DNA of 64,000 nt from Linyphia triangularis (taxonomy: Eukaryota > Arthropoda > Arachnida > Araneae > Linyphiidae), in NCBI GenBank assembly GCA_963978545.1, contig OZ021726.1, positions 52,373,959 through 52,437,958 on the forward strand, written 5' to 3'. The stretch's first letter is position 1; each line of letters starts with the position of its first letter. Both the position numbers and the translations under genes were made by a program. The notes beneath the pieces are model-generated. The model saw nothing but the letters and a program-made list of their open reading frames with translations, was not told the origin of the DNA and did no database searches. Positions 52,736 to 64,000 of the stretch are shown here, one piece after another.

Positions 52736-52773
<38 letters not shown>

Positions 52774-53259
52774 TACTTAAAATGATTTTTTACGAATTAT
52801 TAAACATTAATTGTCTGTTTTTAAAATAAAAATGTGTTCATGAATCTGAAAAAGTAAAAAGTAAGTCATAAAGAATTTTAAAGAAACAAACACTGAATAC
52901 ATAAGAGCATTATTATATTTCAGTCCCCTTTTATTTATTTACACTTTCAGTTATTTAACTATTGTATTTCAATTGTTTTATTGTATATCATGCAATTCTT
53001 CTTATGAAAAGATACTTTCTCCCCTTAACCCATTGGTGAATATTAAAAATATATTTTCCTACCGGATAATTTCTTAACAAAAATATATTTCTCAAATATC
53101 AAATATCTCATTGTTTATGTATGTATGCAAAATTCCAAACAAAGTAAAAAATAATTAACAAGTTAAAGATGTAACATAACTAAAAACATCTTTTAAACCA
53201 CAATGACATTGGTGGAGTAACAATTACGAATAAAAACAAAAATAAAGTTTTAAAAAATA
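49893..53259. other. AT-rich sequence, no gene seen
   Basis: Long T-runs near 49966-49981, 50995-51023 and 52743-52772; short 'tatatttattatatct' tandem repeats near 50029-50080; a small hairpin (cagccttaat/attaaggctg) at 51201-51230. No gene recognised. Confidence 0.5.
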
Positions 53260-53720
53260 ATTCTGTAAAATGCATAATATATACAGAAAAAAAGTACAAT
53301 TACAGATTAATATCACTAAAAACCATGAACCTTCTAATAATCCGTTACATAAGCATAAATATTTTAAATATCACACCCTCTTAGCAACATTTAATTTAGA
53401 AAACTTATATAAGACTATTAATTTATCTTTACATTATAAAACAATCTTGAGTAATGAACTTCTAATACTTTGTAAAATGCGCATAAATACTTTAAACCTC
53501 ACACAATTTTAGCCACATTTTTAAAAACAATAAAAGAACATTAATTGATCTTTACATCATAAAAAAATAATCTGAGTAATGAACCCTCTAAAATCCTGTT
53601 ACATGGGCATAAATATTTTAAACATCACAACATTTTAGCCATATTTTAGTGAGAAAGAAATAAAAGAATATTAATTTGGTCTTTACAATATAAAACAATC
53701 TAAATAATGAACCTTTTGTC
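53260..53720. repeat. Tandem repeat, ~127 bp unit, three or more copies
   Basis: gcataaata(t/c)tttaaa recurs at 53353, 53481 and 53607 (spacing 128 and 126). Each unit also carries a 'cacac/cacaa..ttagc(c/a)a' block, 'attaatt(t/g)' plus 'tctttaca', 'aaaacaatct' and 'aatgaac' blocks. Diverged, non-coding. Confidence 0.75.
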
Positions 53721-54902
53721 TACTGTAATCACGTATTTACAATTGCAGACTGAAATACAAAAGGGTTTTAATAATCTAGCATACATGCACTCAAACAATA
53801 TAGGATCTCTAACCAGAAATAGTGTTAAAATGCTTATTCCCTATTAAGTTATTGAAACAGTGAATCATATAAAAACATCTACCCTGACAGCAAAAGCAAA
53901 TTAAAAGTAATTCTATAAAATACTCTTCTTTTATATATTTATTATTAAAAATAAATTTTTCTTTAAAACGTGATTTAAATTTTTAACGTAATGAAAGCAT
54001 TTCCTACAAAGCCACATTTTTTAAAATGCACATGAAAATAAATGAAACGTTGAGTATTCCAATCATTCGTATGTCTTTTCTACAAAAATTTAATTAAATC
54101 CAAAGTTCCCCTTTACTAGTGATTAATGTAGCGCAATAGAATAACTTGGTTTCTGATAAAATAACGTAGAAAGCGCATTTCTTTGTCCAATCGAATTGGC
54201 TTAAGATCCTCTTGAATCAGACCAGGAGAAATCCAGTAATTAAAATTGTTTGCAGTAATTATTTTTCCTGAGTTGAAGCAGGATTTTGTTACTTGGATAA
54301 AATTTCTGATTACTCTATATCCTGGTATTTTTAAGTCCTTAAGAATCAAAATACAGTTTAAGGCATGTAATTTGTATAATTGGATAGCATTTGTCTACCG
54401 AGAGAAAATAAAACAAGATATTTCTTTCAAAGGAACAGCAAATAATGGCATTGTTATGCGATATGTAATTACATTGTATTGAAATTAAGTTATAGTAAAT
54501 CGTGATAAATAAACATAACGTCTTGGAAGTCCTTTATATTCTTTCAAGGTACATTAAAAGATAAAAATTAGAAGAAGAATTTTTAATTTCGAAAATATAT
54601 TAAAAACAAATGCGAAAAGTATTGTTTAGTATACATGATCACAACCAGTAAGAAAATACTTAGAAGCTAGAATTATTAACTCTTTAGTATATTCATACAT
54701 AATTTTGATTTTGGATTCCTATACTTACCAAATTTATTATATAACCTTGTTAATAAACATTAAAAAAGGTGGACCCATTAATAATTTCACATAAAAACCT
54801 ACCCAGTGATAGTCAAAAAAACTCTCATCAAAACTGAGTCGACCCAGACAATCCAAGTCACACAGCGGCTAACTATAATATAAACTTATAATACACTGAT
54901 TA
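53721..54902. other. AT-rich sequence, no gene seen
   Basis: No recognisable feature; overlapping 77-78 codon frames at 54116-54482 on opposite strands have no motif. Confidence 0.5.
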
Positions 54903-54904
54903 TA

Positions 54905-56385
54905 CACTGGTGTGCAAAACTTAAGCAACAGGTGGGTTTTTTGCCATAACTTCACGAGAAATCATCTGAGAGACATGAAATTCAGAAATGAGAGAAAGTA
55001 TTATGTACGTAAAGGATGACGAAAGTATCGGCGCTGAAAAAGGAACACAATGCATACGGTATGGAATCAAACAAAAACAAGTTTTATTGAACGCATAGTG
55101 TCGTGACTCATGATTGTCTATCGAAGAGGAAGAACAACAAGCAGATATTCCTTAATATGGGATATGCCCTCCCCTCTCTGGAATGGTTGCTTCGCACCCT
55201 CGCCGCATACTCAGAACCAGCTGGTGCAACATTTCTTGCTGTAGGAGTGCCCATTCCTCAATCAGCATCTGTTTGAGTTGTTGGGTGTTCTCCGGAGGAT
55301 GTAAGCGTGCTGTAATGCGTCTCCCCAAAGCATCCCACACATGTTCGATGGGATTTAAATCTAGGGAGTACGCTGGCCAATCCATTCGAGTGATATCTTC
55401 ACTTTCCAGTAGCTCCTCAACAGCAAGAGTCTGATGTGGCCATTCATTGTCATCCATAAAAATGAAGTCTGGGCCAATGGCACCTCGGAACAGACGCCCA
55501 TGGGGAAGGAGTACCTCCTCACAATAGTGATCCCCGGTTACAAACACTCTGTTGAAAACTTGGAGCTCAGTTCACCCGTTTAGCATAATGCCTCCCCAGA
55601 CAAGAACTCCAGGACCACCGTTGAGAATCGCTTCCGATACTGAACCGACTCTCATCCGTAAAGAGGGCACGACTCCATTGATCAGTTCTCCAGTTTTTGG
55701 GCTCTCTGCACCAATGTAAACGGTGGCGTCGATGGCCAACTTTCAACGGGAGACAGCGTTTAGGACAGCGGGCGAATAGGTCCCCTCTGTGAAGGTGTCT
55801 GGCTATAGTAAACCGCGACACTTGTTGCCCCGTTGCTGTACAGAGTTGCTGAGCAATGGCGCTTGCTGACTGATGTCGGCCTCTTTCGCCTGCAGGACGA
55901 TATATCGGTCCTCCCCTGCAGTTGTCGTCCTCGGGCGGCCACCACCAACCTTTCTAACAGCTGGACCTGTGGTTTGGAACGCTTTCCAAGCGCGCGAAAC
56001 AACTCTTTTGTTGATTCCGAACTCTGCAGCTACACTGGTGACAGTATGCCCCTCCTCCTGCTTTCCGATCATTCTTCCACGTGTGAAGTCGTCCAGGTGA
56101 TTTCTTCTAGCCATATTTCACGAACTGACTCACTGGCACTTGCAGCGAATATGTTGAATTGCGTCTCCGTCCTTCCTTTTATTTTACAGTTGAGCTGCGA
56201 GCGCCGACATCATGCGTTTTGCGTACGCTCACGTCGCCTCTGACGTTTCGTTCCTGATATTTGCATATGCATGACATTTCTACTGACTTACGTGTTCATG
56301 GTACTGATCTCCAGACCTCCTTTTCTGCAATTTCATGGCTATTTGCTAAATTTTTACATTGTTGCTTAAGTTTTGCACACCGGTG
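54905..56385 (-). mobile_element. Tc1/mariner-type DNA transposon, 1,481 bp
   Basis: The TIRs read cactggtgtgcaaaacttaa from the left end and, reverse-complemented, caccggtgtgcaaaacttaa from the right. They are about 26 bp long with one mismatch, flanked by the TA duplication (54903-54904 and 56386-56387). The length is typical of Tc1 elements. The transposase is on the minus strand and is broken by two frameshifts, so this copy cannot move by itself, though its intact TIRs might be recognised by a related transposase. Confidence 0.93.
55152..56114 (-). pseudogene. Tc1-like transposase, frameshifted
   Basis: Three overlapping or adjacent frames make up one transposase. 55803-56114 gives the N-terminal paired-type helix-turn-helix (MARRNHLDD ... 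INKRVVSRAWKAF) and the GGGRPRTT linker. 55567-55821 gives the second DNA-binding part and the first catalytic Asp (LFTDESRF). 55152-55547 gives the second Asp (FMDDNEWPH) and the Glu in NPIEHVWD. The spacing between the second Asp and the Glu is 34 residues, the DD34E signature of Tc1. About 335 residues in total, normal for the family. Frames change near 55830 and between about 55620 and 55550. The start at 56114 is the natural ATG, about 270 bp inside the right TIR. Confidence 0.92.
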
Positions 56386-56387
56386 TA

Positions 56388-58255
56388 ATTACCAATACAG
56401 CAAGACTATTAAACTACAATTTTGTAAAAATGTAGCAACAATCTGACAGATATAATACAGAAAGTCAAAATGTATTACGTAATGCATACATCCCAATATT
56501 TAAAACAACATTCATAAAATTAAAAAAAAAAAAAATCTCAGATCATTTTAAAACCTAAAATATTCCTTCATTTGATAGACAGTAAAATTCTCTGCCGGTT
56601 TTCTACAGAATTCAATTAACTACTCTTGAGAGGAAATTGCTTTCGAGACGTCGAATCACAGACTTATTGCTGTAAGTAACATTAAAAGAACATTTTTACA
56701 AATAAATAAATAGAATAAAATCTTTCGAGACGGTATCGAAATTTACGGTGAAGTGAACTAAAGATATTTTTCTATAAAGAATCGGAAGCTTTGAACTTGA
56801 TAGGTCCTCAGAGTAAAAATAAGTCTCGTCCAACAAAAATAACTTCCTATATTTATTTTTATACCTATCGGACTTCGTGAACGTTTTCTTCGTTTCTTTA
56901 AATTATGTGTTGGAAACACATTAACTGCCAAAACGGACACTTATAGCGTGATGGATAGCTTAATTAGTTGATCCTCTTTCCTGTTTTTCTAATAAAAATA
57001 AACCTTGTTTTTATAAAACCTAAAATTAATAAGCAAAAAAAAGCTTTCCTTGTGGTACCGTTACCGATATTGTTATCCACAACCCCTAATTTCCTTCTTC
57101 CTCAGCTGCAGTTATTCTTATTAGTTAATAACTTAATTAAATCTCCGTGTGAGGTAAAATAATAAAGGATAAATTCAAGTATGATCTAGTCATCCATAGA
57201 AACTTTGCTGATGTGTGTATTTTGTATAGGTTTTTTGTATATAGCAAGTGATAAGTCAAAGTCATCAGTTTAAAAGAAACTAATTATAAATTTTCTGAAA
57301 ATGCTTGTATTATATATAAAACCAAATAAGCTATATTTACCAGAACAATCTCCAGTAAGACAAATCTACAGGCCAATATCGGCTTGACACTGCTCATTCC
57401 CTATGTGGTCAGTTATAGACTGGCCGTTGCCACAGATTTTGGCCAATCTCACCCAGTACAGCGAAAATATACTGGACATTTTGAAATGTTGTTGTTGTTG
57501 TAGAGTTAGTTTTAAAATTGAAATATAGTGTTAAAAGAAAAAACGGAGGGGTAAAAAATAGGTTTTGGGATGTTTTTGGTATGTTTATTTAAAAGAAAAA
57601 CTCCTTTAAAAAAAAAAAAAAAAAAAAAAACTTAATTATTTTTTTTTTAATAAAAAAAAAATCTTCCTTGAACCCCTGTTTCCAGCATTGGCCAATACTG
57701 CTGTGGTATCTTGGTAAGAACAAAACACGTGACACTTTATAATTCAGAGCATAATCTACTGAGTAAAAATGTATAATGTTTTGACTTTATAATAAATTAT
57801 AGTTATTAATGAAACGCTTTTCTTTGCTACCATTAAAGTATAAAGTAGGTATTTGAACGAATTTGTTTCCTTCAAAGTCCAATTTTCATGCTATAATACT
57901 TTTCGTGCAAAGCTAATTTTTATCAATAATTTTTTTTGCATTAGTGCGAAGAAGTTCTACAGTAATAACTTCTACACATATATTTGAAGTGGTAGTAGCT
58001 GCCCCACGTGTTTTTATGAATAAAGCTTAATCAGTTGTACTGTTTCTAGCAGTAGGCGTATCGACAGAAACCGTCGACATTTAGGTTTGTGACCGTGCTA
58101 GGCAATCATTGATTCAATATCATAATTAAGGCAGTTAGCCATATCAGAATGTATTTGTATGTTCACACAAGTTATTTTGAGGCAATTTATAACTTTTTTA
58201 CTATATGTATTTTACATAGAGTAATAAAAATATAGCATTCGCTCAACAACAACAA
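56388..58255. other. AT-rich sequence, no gene seen
   Basis: Poly-A/T blocks near 57608-57660; short (GTT)n and (CAA)n runs. A GC-richer patch at 57350-57480 and 57680-57720 shares a ggccaata word, but I can make nothing firm of it. Confidence 0.45.
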
Positions 58256-58774
58256 CAAATTTCTTTTTGTATTTCTCCACATTTTGGAACACCCTGATTT
58301 AAAAAAGTGATCTAGGAAAAATGTATATCTGTATGTGTGTCTGTGGTCTGCATAACTCCCGAACAAATTGACCCACGATGTTCAAATTTGGAATGCTGGT
58401 TGCTGGTGTCCATGTGACCATCCATTAAGGTTTTCGTTAAAATCGCGCATGAGCATAAAATCGCGCATGAGCATAATGCCATTGAAAAAAATCATGTTTT
58501 TCAATTATTTCTAAAGAACGGCTCCGACGTTCCCGCTGCGCGTGTTCTAAATAAATGCGCGTGTTCTAATAATCTCCACCTCCGAAATTTACTTAAAAAT
58601 GCTTTTATGTCGTAAAAAGTTGAAAAACGAACTGTGCCTTCAACACAGAGTTCTCTTTCCTTGAGCATGCCTCATCAACGATCTTTTTTCTTCTCCCCAC
58701 AGTTTCGCTTATAACAATTGATAATATAAGGATTATCTAAAAGTATAATGCCAAAATCGCCAATTTGGCGAAGT

Positions 58775-58810
<36 letters not shown>

Positions 58811-58990
58811 CATACAAGATTTATCTCAAAAAATACCACCAAACTTACCACTTCCTCTAAATGAATGATGAAATGAAAATATAAAAACGGGAAATGACGC
58901 AAATCCACATCAGTATTATAGAGTAATTGAAAGTTGTGCGATGTTCCACACCCCTAGTGTTTTCTTTACTCACTTTAAAAGAATGACAAT
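58256..58990 (+). repeat. Dispersed repeat family, longest copy
   Basis: It shares with 46010-46440 the order tttctccac(a/g)ttttg(g/a)aac, gtggtctgcat-type sequence, cacagagttctctt, cttgagcat and a 3' part 'gtgcgatgttccacacccctag'. It has additional sequence (cccgaacaaattgacccacg, ccatgtgaccatccattaag) not retained in the other copies. A poly-T run (58774-58803) lies within. Confidence 0.65.
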
Positions 58991-59109
58991 ATATCTTTTG
59001 ACATGGAGTTAGGGCTTGATTATTTGTACAACAGATTGATTCTTTCCGATTCAGGTTTTAGAAGAAAAATACATAATTTTAGCAATATTTTTAGGAAATA
59101 TTTTTAGCA

Positions 59110-59265
59110 ATGTCTGATAAGCACGCGACAGAGATTGAGGTTGAGGCAATTTTGGATTGTCCTATGCTATCACGGCAAGAGTATTTTTGGTATCCTTCTC
59201 TTTACACAGAAGAAGATGCCGATACAGAAAAACACACTTCTAATTGTCCTACAGGGATAATTTAA
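59110..59265 (+). CDS. Small open frame, 51 codons, unrecognised
   Basis: It starts MSDKHATEIEVEAILDCPML and ends ...TSNCPTGII. The composition is unusually protein-like for this window: acidic, mixed residues, with a patch of GC-richer codons in AT-rich DNA. The frame is open from 59095, just after AG dinucleotides that could be splice acceptors. There is no GT donor at the end; the stop is at 59263-59265. It may be a terminal exon, a fragment of a decayed transposon protein, or chance. I do not recognise it. Confidence 0.2.
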   Translation: MSDKHATEIEVEAILDCPMLSRQEYFWYPSLYTEEDADTEKHTSNCPTGII

Positions 59266-60090
59266 TTTATTTTTGAATTTTAAACTATTTCTGTGGTTTA
59301 GATATCATGGTTCAAACATAGTAATTCACTAATTAACGTAAAGGGATTTAAATTATATGATACTCTCAGAAGAATGTATTTCATTTTATAAATATGATTT
59401 TAAATACAATTTTCTAAAAATATTTTAATACCACGAATCATGTATTTCAAGTATAAAATTCCATAGTTTAATCAACTCCGCTGATCACCTTATAATAACT
59501 CTTAATCAATCAAACTTTCAACAGACTACTGTGGGCATCGGAGTTTCTAGGGCCCTTTGTATGTCCCAAGAAACCTGGATGCCAGCGTAGATCAGAATAA
59601 ATGGCTTTCATTCTTTTGAGGAACCTCTTAATCTTAGTCCGTACCAAAGCGTCCTGCGATTAATCAATTTCAAAGAAGATAAACTGTAGCAAACGGAAAC
59701 TAAACCCAGATGTTTCTATAGTTAAGTTAGAGTGGTTTTTTTTAACCAAAGATAATTAATCATTTTGGTCATCCGAAAACATGCTTTAAAACGAGTATAA
59801 TAAGTATATTTAAGAAGAGAGTATTTAAAATGTAAATGATTTTAATAAGTTGCTTCTCTGTCCGGTGGGTAATTTTATGTGATATATTTCGGGGCACCTA
59901 TTAAGGAATGGTTAATTGATGGAACTCTGAACATTTTTATCATTGCTTAATTTTGTAACGCTGGTTGGTACTGATGGTTTCTGATGGTGTATTATCCTCT
60001 TGTAAATATTTCTGAATTTTATAAACTTGTCTCAAAAAGTACTTAGCAGTATTTTGTAAAATGTGTTTTATATAATTTAGAAGTAACATA
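59266..60090. other. AT-rich sequence, no gene seen
   Basis: A GC-richer stretch at about 59524-59660 has no open frame that I can assign. Confidence 0.45.
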
Positions 60091-60093
60091 TAA

Positions 60094-60540
60094 TGTTGTG
60101 ACATTCCTTAATAGTTCTATAGATGGCAGCACTAGTATATTTCTGAAGGTTATAAAATTTAAATGCATTTAATTCCTTTTTAATTAGTTTTAAATTTTTT
60201 ATAATTAATGAGTAGAATAATAGAATTATTTCTTGTTTATTTTGTATCAATTTAATACTTTTAAAGACGCCAATGTATGGTTTTTTGTGTGAAAGAAAAT
60301 TGTTGATTTTTCTGGTAATTTCTAGATAATGTTAGCTCTTTCTAGAATGTCTGAAAAGGTATAAAAGCCTACAGCGATGGTTTGTGGGGGATCTTTTTTG
60401 GTTGTGATATTTGTTGTGTGTTTATGTTTTTGTGGTGCTCTGTAAATGTGTGTTTTGTGCTGAAATATAATTGTGAATATAAGAATTCAGCCTCTTTATT
60501 TAGTGCACACACTACACGATTTCTGCAGAGATTTTGACTC
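60094..60540 (+). repeat. LTR-like segment (possible solo or truncated LTR)
   Basis: It starts tgttgtgacattccttaata followed by gatggcagcac. It has a TATA box (ggtataaaagcc, 60359-60368) and then a T/G-rich transcribed-type region ending ...cctctttatttagtgcacac. This order (TG start, central TATA, short R/U5-like part) resembles an LTR. A second copy, a CA end with target duplication, and a pol gene are not visible, so it is tentative. Confidence 0.35.
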
Positions 60541-60884
60541 TTTTTTTGGATTTGGACCAGGATAGGCCTGGTTTTCGAAGCCAGGACTTGGTGAAAGAAG
60601 TTGTTTAGTGTAATTTGTTTAGATTAGAACCTGCTTATGTCTGGTAGACATTCTTTTTAGTTTAGTTTTCTAAATGTTAGGATATATTTTGTAGCTTCTG
60701 ATAGCGCGCGGATAATTACGTTTTCAGATATATATTGAGTTTTTTTTTTCTTTAACATATAATTCGAAGTAATAAAACCCACCATTTTGTGTATTTTGAT
60801 GTTGAAATGTATATTCTTACACACCCAACTACCTACGGACAACTTGAAGTATTTTAATGATTAATTTTTACTGACTTAAAAAGT

Positions 60885-60920
<36 letters not shown>

Positions 60921-62800
60921 CAACCCGTGTAACCATTTTAAAAATTACTGTACATTTTTTTTATAAATCCACTCAAATTTGTTTCTAATTTTTGACATAT
61001 ATCTATGTGATGTAGATTTAAAAATAGAACAGAGATATAAAATACATCTAAATTCATGTTTTATAACAAATTTCGACATTTTTTCATAAATTTAGTTACT
61101 ATCAAACAGTCTGTAAAATATGTTCGTAAAAGTTCAAGTAGAGGAGATACATTTGAAAAAAAGCTAAAACCTCGTCGTATATATCTCTTAACTACTCGAT
61201 TTTAGTTAAACTTTTTGCATTAATTTTTTTATAGTGCATTGTAACTGTTAATAATTTAATACAGGGAAATTAAATGCACATACACTAATACATTAATACA
61301 GTAAACTTACATTTTATATCATACTAACTTTTGGAGCAGGAAAAAACATTGGCTTTTTTTTTGCAGTTGCATTGTGCAGTTCTGAGGTTCTATTTGTTCC
61401 TTCCTATAACCAGCAAGACTTCTTGCTTCTTACCAGCTCGGCCATCCCGCACCGCTCGTCTCATCCTTCATCATTCTACGCACCATGTTAACCGGAATAA
61501 CCCAATTAGGCACCATATTCTGATTTTTTTTTTCTAATTTAATGTTTCGGGATTTATAAAACATTAATATTTAGTCTAAGATATTCAAATATTTTCTCTG
61601 TGAAGTTTTCTCCGGAGTTTTCTTGCTATACAAAACTGGGGATTTGTTTAGATTTCACGTCACACTTAAAGTTTTGTTTGGGTATATATCCGGAGCTATC
61701 ACCGGGCCGGTCAGTGTAGGTAAAAATGGACAAGTCCTGTACGGAAGTTATTTATTATAATTTATTTTTTTTGTTTCTTAATTTCTTTTCAATATAAGTA
61801 GTTGCCTTATTTAACGTTTTTTAAAAAGCCCAGTGCATTTAAATTCAATGTTGTATTAGATAATAGATGTGCTCTAATATTTATATAATATCATACTATG
61901 ACTTTTTACTTATTTGATGACTTTCTTTTAATTTCGAATGTCATTTCTAATAAACATACTAGTAATATACCTGTATATTTTTATTTTGAAATTTAGATTT
62001 CTTTATTTTAATTTTTACAACAAACTACCAATGGTTTATGGAAACCAAGTTACTCTAAATGAGGATGTAAATAATAAAGACAGATAAAATTTCATACAAT
62101 TTTTAAACTAATTATTAAAACAATTCAGCTATTAAAAATTAATAAATACTATTTCATTACTGAAATTAATTAATATGAATATTTAAATAAAAAATTATTA
62201 TTACTACAATATTAATTATTACTATTAATTAATTAAGTAATTAATGGAATTATTTTATCTTTAAAGTTTGTTTAATAATTATATTGAAAATTAGCGCCTG
62301 TATAAATCTACAATCAGGATGATATGATAAACCCAGGACGCACATACTCCAAAGTTAATAAAGCTTTTAAAATAATTAATAATTCTCTTAAGGAGATATT
62401 CATACACTCAATTTTTTACTGAATGTTTCATCTTGAGAATACTTAAACTGTATCTAATAATTCGTTTCTAAGAAATACTTCCGGGTCTGTTTTTAATTTA
62501 TTCATAATGTCTTATTTTTAGTTGTATTTAAAATCTACATTTCAATTATTTTTGCGTTTATCGCCATAGATCTTTTTATTTTTACTCAGTTGTTATATTC
62601 TTTTTTTTTTGCTTTATATCTTTTTATTTTAATAATAACAAAAAAATTTCATGCACAAAATTTCAATCATCTAGATCAGAAAAGATTTTCCATCTTATGT
62701 TTATTTTTTTCTCCTTGATGACGTTCTCATCGTTCATTATGTAGACGGCGAATATAAAGAGGAAATATATATAGATGCAAGCTTTTCTCCTCCTGTTTTA
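60541..62800. other. AT-rich sequence with one GC-richer island, no gene supported
   Basis: Poly-T at 60885-60918. 61370-61510 is GC-richer; on the minus strand it contains gggatggccgagctggtaag, which resembles a tRNA-Leu/Ser-type A box, but I find no good B box. An unrecognised 68-codon frame crosses it on the plus strand. Confidence 0.4.
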
Positions 62801-62804
62801 ATCA

Positions 62805-63140
62805 AACACTAGAGATGTAGAACATCGCACAACTTTCACTCACACTACAATGCTGGTCACTTCATTTAAATTTGACATGAATTGGTGCAATTTGTCAATT
62901 TCGTTTTCATATTTTCCTTAATTAAAATAAAAATGGCCAATTGGACAATATTTTCAGCAATAATTACTACATTGTAAAAAAAAAAAAGAAAAAAATGCCA
63001 GAATAGCAAACTTGGTTATATGTTTTTCAATAATTATTATTCCTTTAAGGTAAGTGAAACATAGTGATAACTATCGTTGATGTGAAAGGCTCAAGGGAAT
63101 AGAAATTTGTATTAAAGATATTCATTTATCAACTTTTTAC
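62805..63140 (-). repeat. Dispersed repeat family, minus-strand copy
   Basis: Reversed relative to 58256-58990: 'ctagagatgtagaacatcgcacaactttca' type end (62810-62840), then gccaattggacaat-type sequence, and at 63045-63100 'gtgaaacatagtgataac', 'cgttgatgtgaaaggctcaag', 'aagggaatagaaatttgtattaaag', complementary to the cacagagttctctt/cttgagcat module region of the family. Strongly diverged. Confidence 0.5.
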
Positions 63141-64000
63141 CCTTTATAGAATTTCTACATGAATTTCGGTATTTATGATGTTTAGCACACCTTAAAAAGC
63201 ATCACCACGACGATTTTTACCAAAATTGTTAGAGCTGTTTTTTGACTGTTGCTGAAAGACATAAATTTGTCAATGGAATCTACCTTATACACAAGCACAA
63301 AACCTTTAAGACAGGTCAAACCTTTAAGACAGGTCCTATTGCCACCACTAATCCATATACAAAATTTGAACATCGTAGGCCATTACATTCAAGAGTTATG
63401 TTGACGGCATACAAACAGGCGGATTCTCTACAAAACAAAAATGTATCAGTCAACTAAAAAGTTCAATATTCTTACCCCAGAATTTTTGATACTGTTATGA
63501 ATGCAAAATAATAAATTTTAAGTTTAGAGGAAATTGTATTAACTATGTAGTTTTGTACGTATCAGTTTTAAGCTGCAATCAATTGTTTGTTAAGATATCA
63601 TGAGATAATAAACAAACTATTGGTAATTTTCAGCGTCCTTTTGGCGTAAGGTTCACAATTAATCAATAAGAAAGTGAGTCAAACCTCCAAAGCTATAATT
63701 AATTTTGTATATTTATCCCTTTTGAGAATTCGTTAATTAGGCTAGGAGTTTATAAATCTGATGAGAATGTGTATGCGTAAAAACTAAAAGGTGTCAAATA
63801 GTGATTCCAAAATAATAATTTTTCACTTCACTAAAATTTACAATGTATCGTTTACTTACAATCCCAAAATATTCAAAAAATTAACTTCTTCATATTTTAC
63901 TTGAAATTTTTATACATTTTGATTAGTTCAATATACGAACTAGGACAACTTTCCAATAAATAACGTTAAATACTTGAACTGTCTGCAATTTCTTTCATTC
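63141..64000. other. AT-rich sequence, no gene seen
   Basis: It contains an 18 bp direct repeat of acctttaagacaggtc near 63301-63335. The overlapping 63-71 codon frames here show no motif. Confidence 0.5.

Overview
The window is AT-rich, repeat-dense animal DNA. It holds no host gene that I can recognise. All clear coding sequence belongs to transposable elements: Ty3/gypsy-type LTR retrotransposons, a Tc1/mariner transposon, an unclassified DNA transposon family, a LINE remnant, and tRNA-promoter SINEs. The rest is microsatellites, long poly-T tracts, satellite and degenerate tandem arrays, and unique-looking AT-rich sequence. Together these suggest an arthropod with a bloated genome. A spider or other arachnid is my best guess, from resemblance of the Gag and Pol proteins to spider annotations I remember; no search was run.

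Layout. 1-606 is the edge of a dimeric ~175 bp satellite. 607-10524 is mostly featureless AT-rich DNA with a long (ATTT)n array and a small pogo-like MITE. 10528-12717 and 29957-32233 are two old, decayed copies, in opposite orientation, of one DNA transposon family: 13 bp terminal inverted repeats (one or two mismatches in the older copy), TAA target duplication, and an unusual subterminal hairpin. Two foldback MITE-like elements lie at 13829-14021 and 14560-14765.

The core is 15494-27901. Two full-length LTR retrotransposons of one family sit head-to-head, 254 bp apart. Element A (minus strand, 15625-21605) has an intact gag, but its pol is broken by one 2 bp insertion in the integrase. Element B (plus strand, 21860-27897) has intact gag and pol, LTRs that look identical to each other, a tRNA-Leu primer site and a polypurine tract, so it may be recently active. 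Both were inserted into (AT)n runs. Pol lies in the -1 frame of gag, and a GTTAAAC heptamer directly precedes the gag stop codon, which suggests programmed -1 frameshifting.

The right half has a degenerate ~150 bp tandem array interrupted by a SINE with a perfect 13 bp target duplication (28911-29094), and a second copy of that SINE (39142-39314). It also has a LINE 3' remnant (36370-36750), a compact hairpin with a third repeat copy (38551-38633), very long (TA)n and (ATTG)n arrays, and a 754 bp TTAA-flanked foldback element (47478-48231). A different SINE-like insertion of 383 bp lies at 49497-49879, a ~127 bp tandem array at 53260-53720, and a frameshifted Tc1-like transposon at 54905-56385. 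A dispersed repeat family is seen at 45660, 46010, 58256 and 62805, and an LTR-like segment near 60094. Genes do not cooperate here as a pathway; the only functional unit is the gag-pol programme of element B, which could also act in trans on element A.
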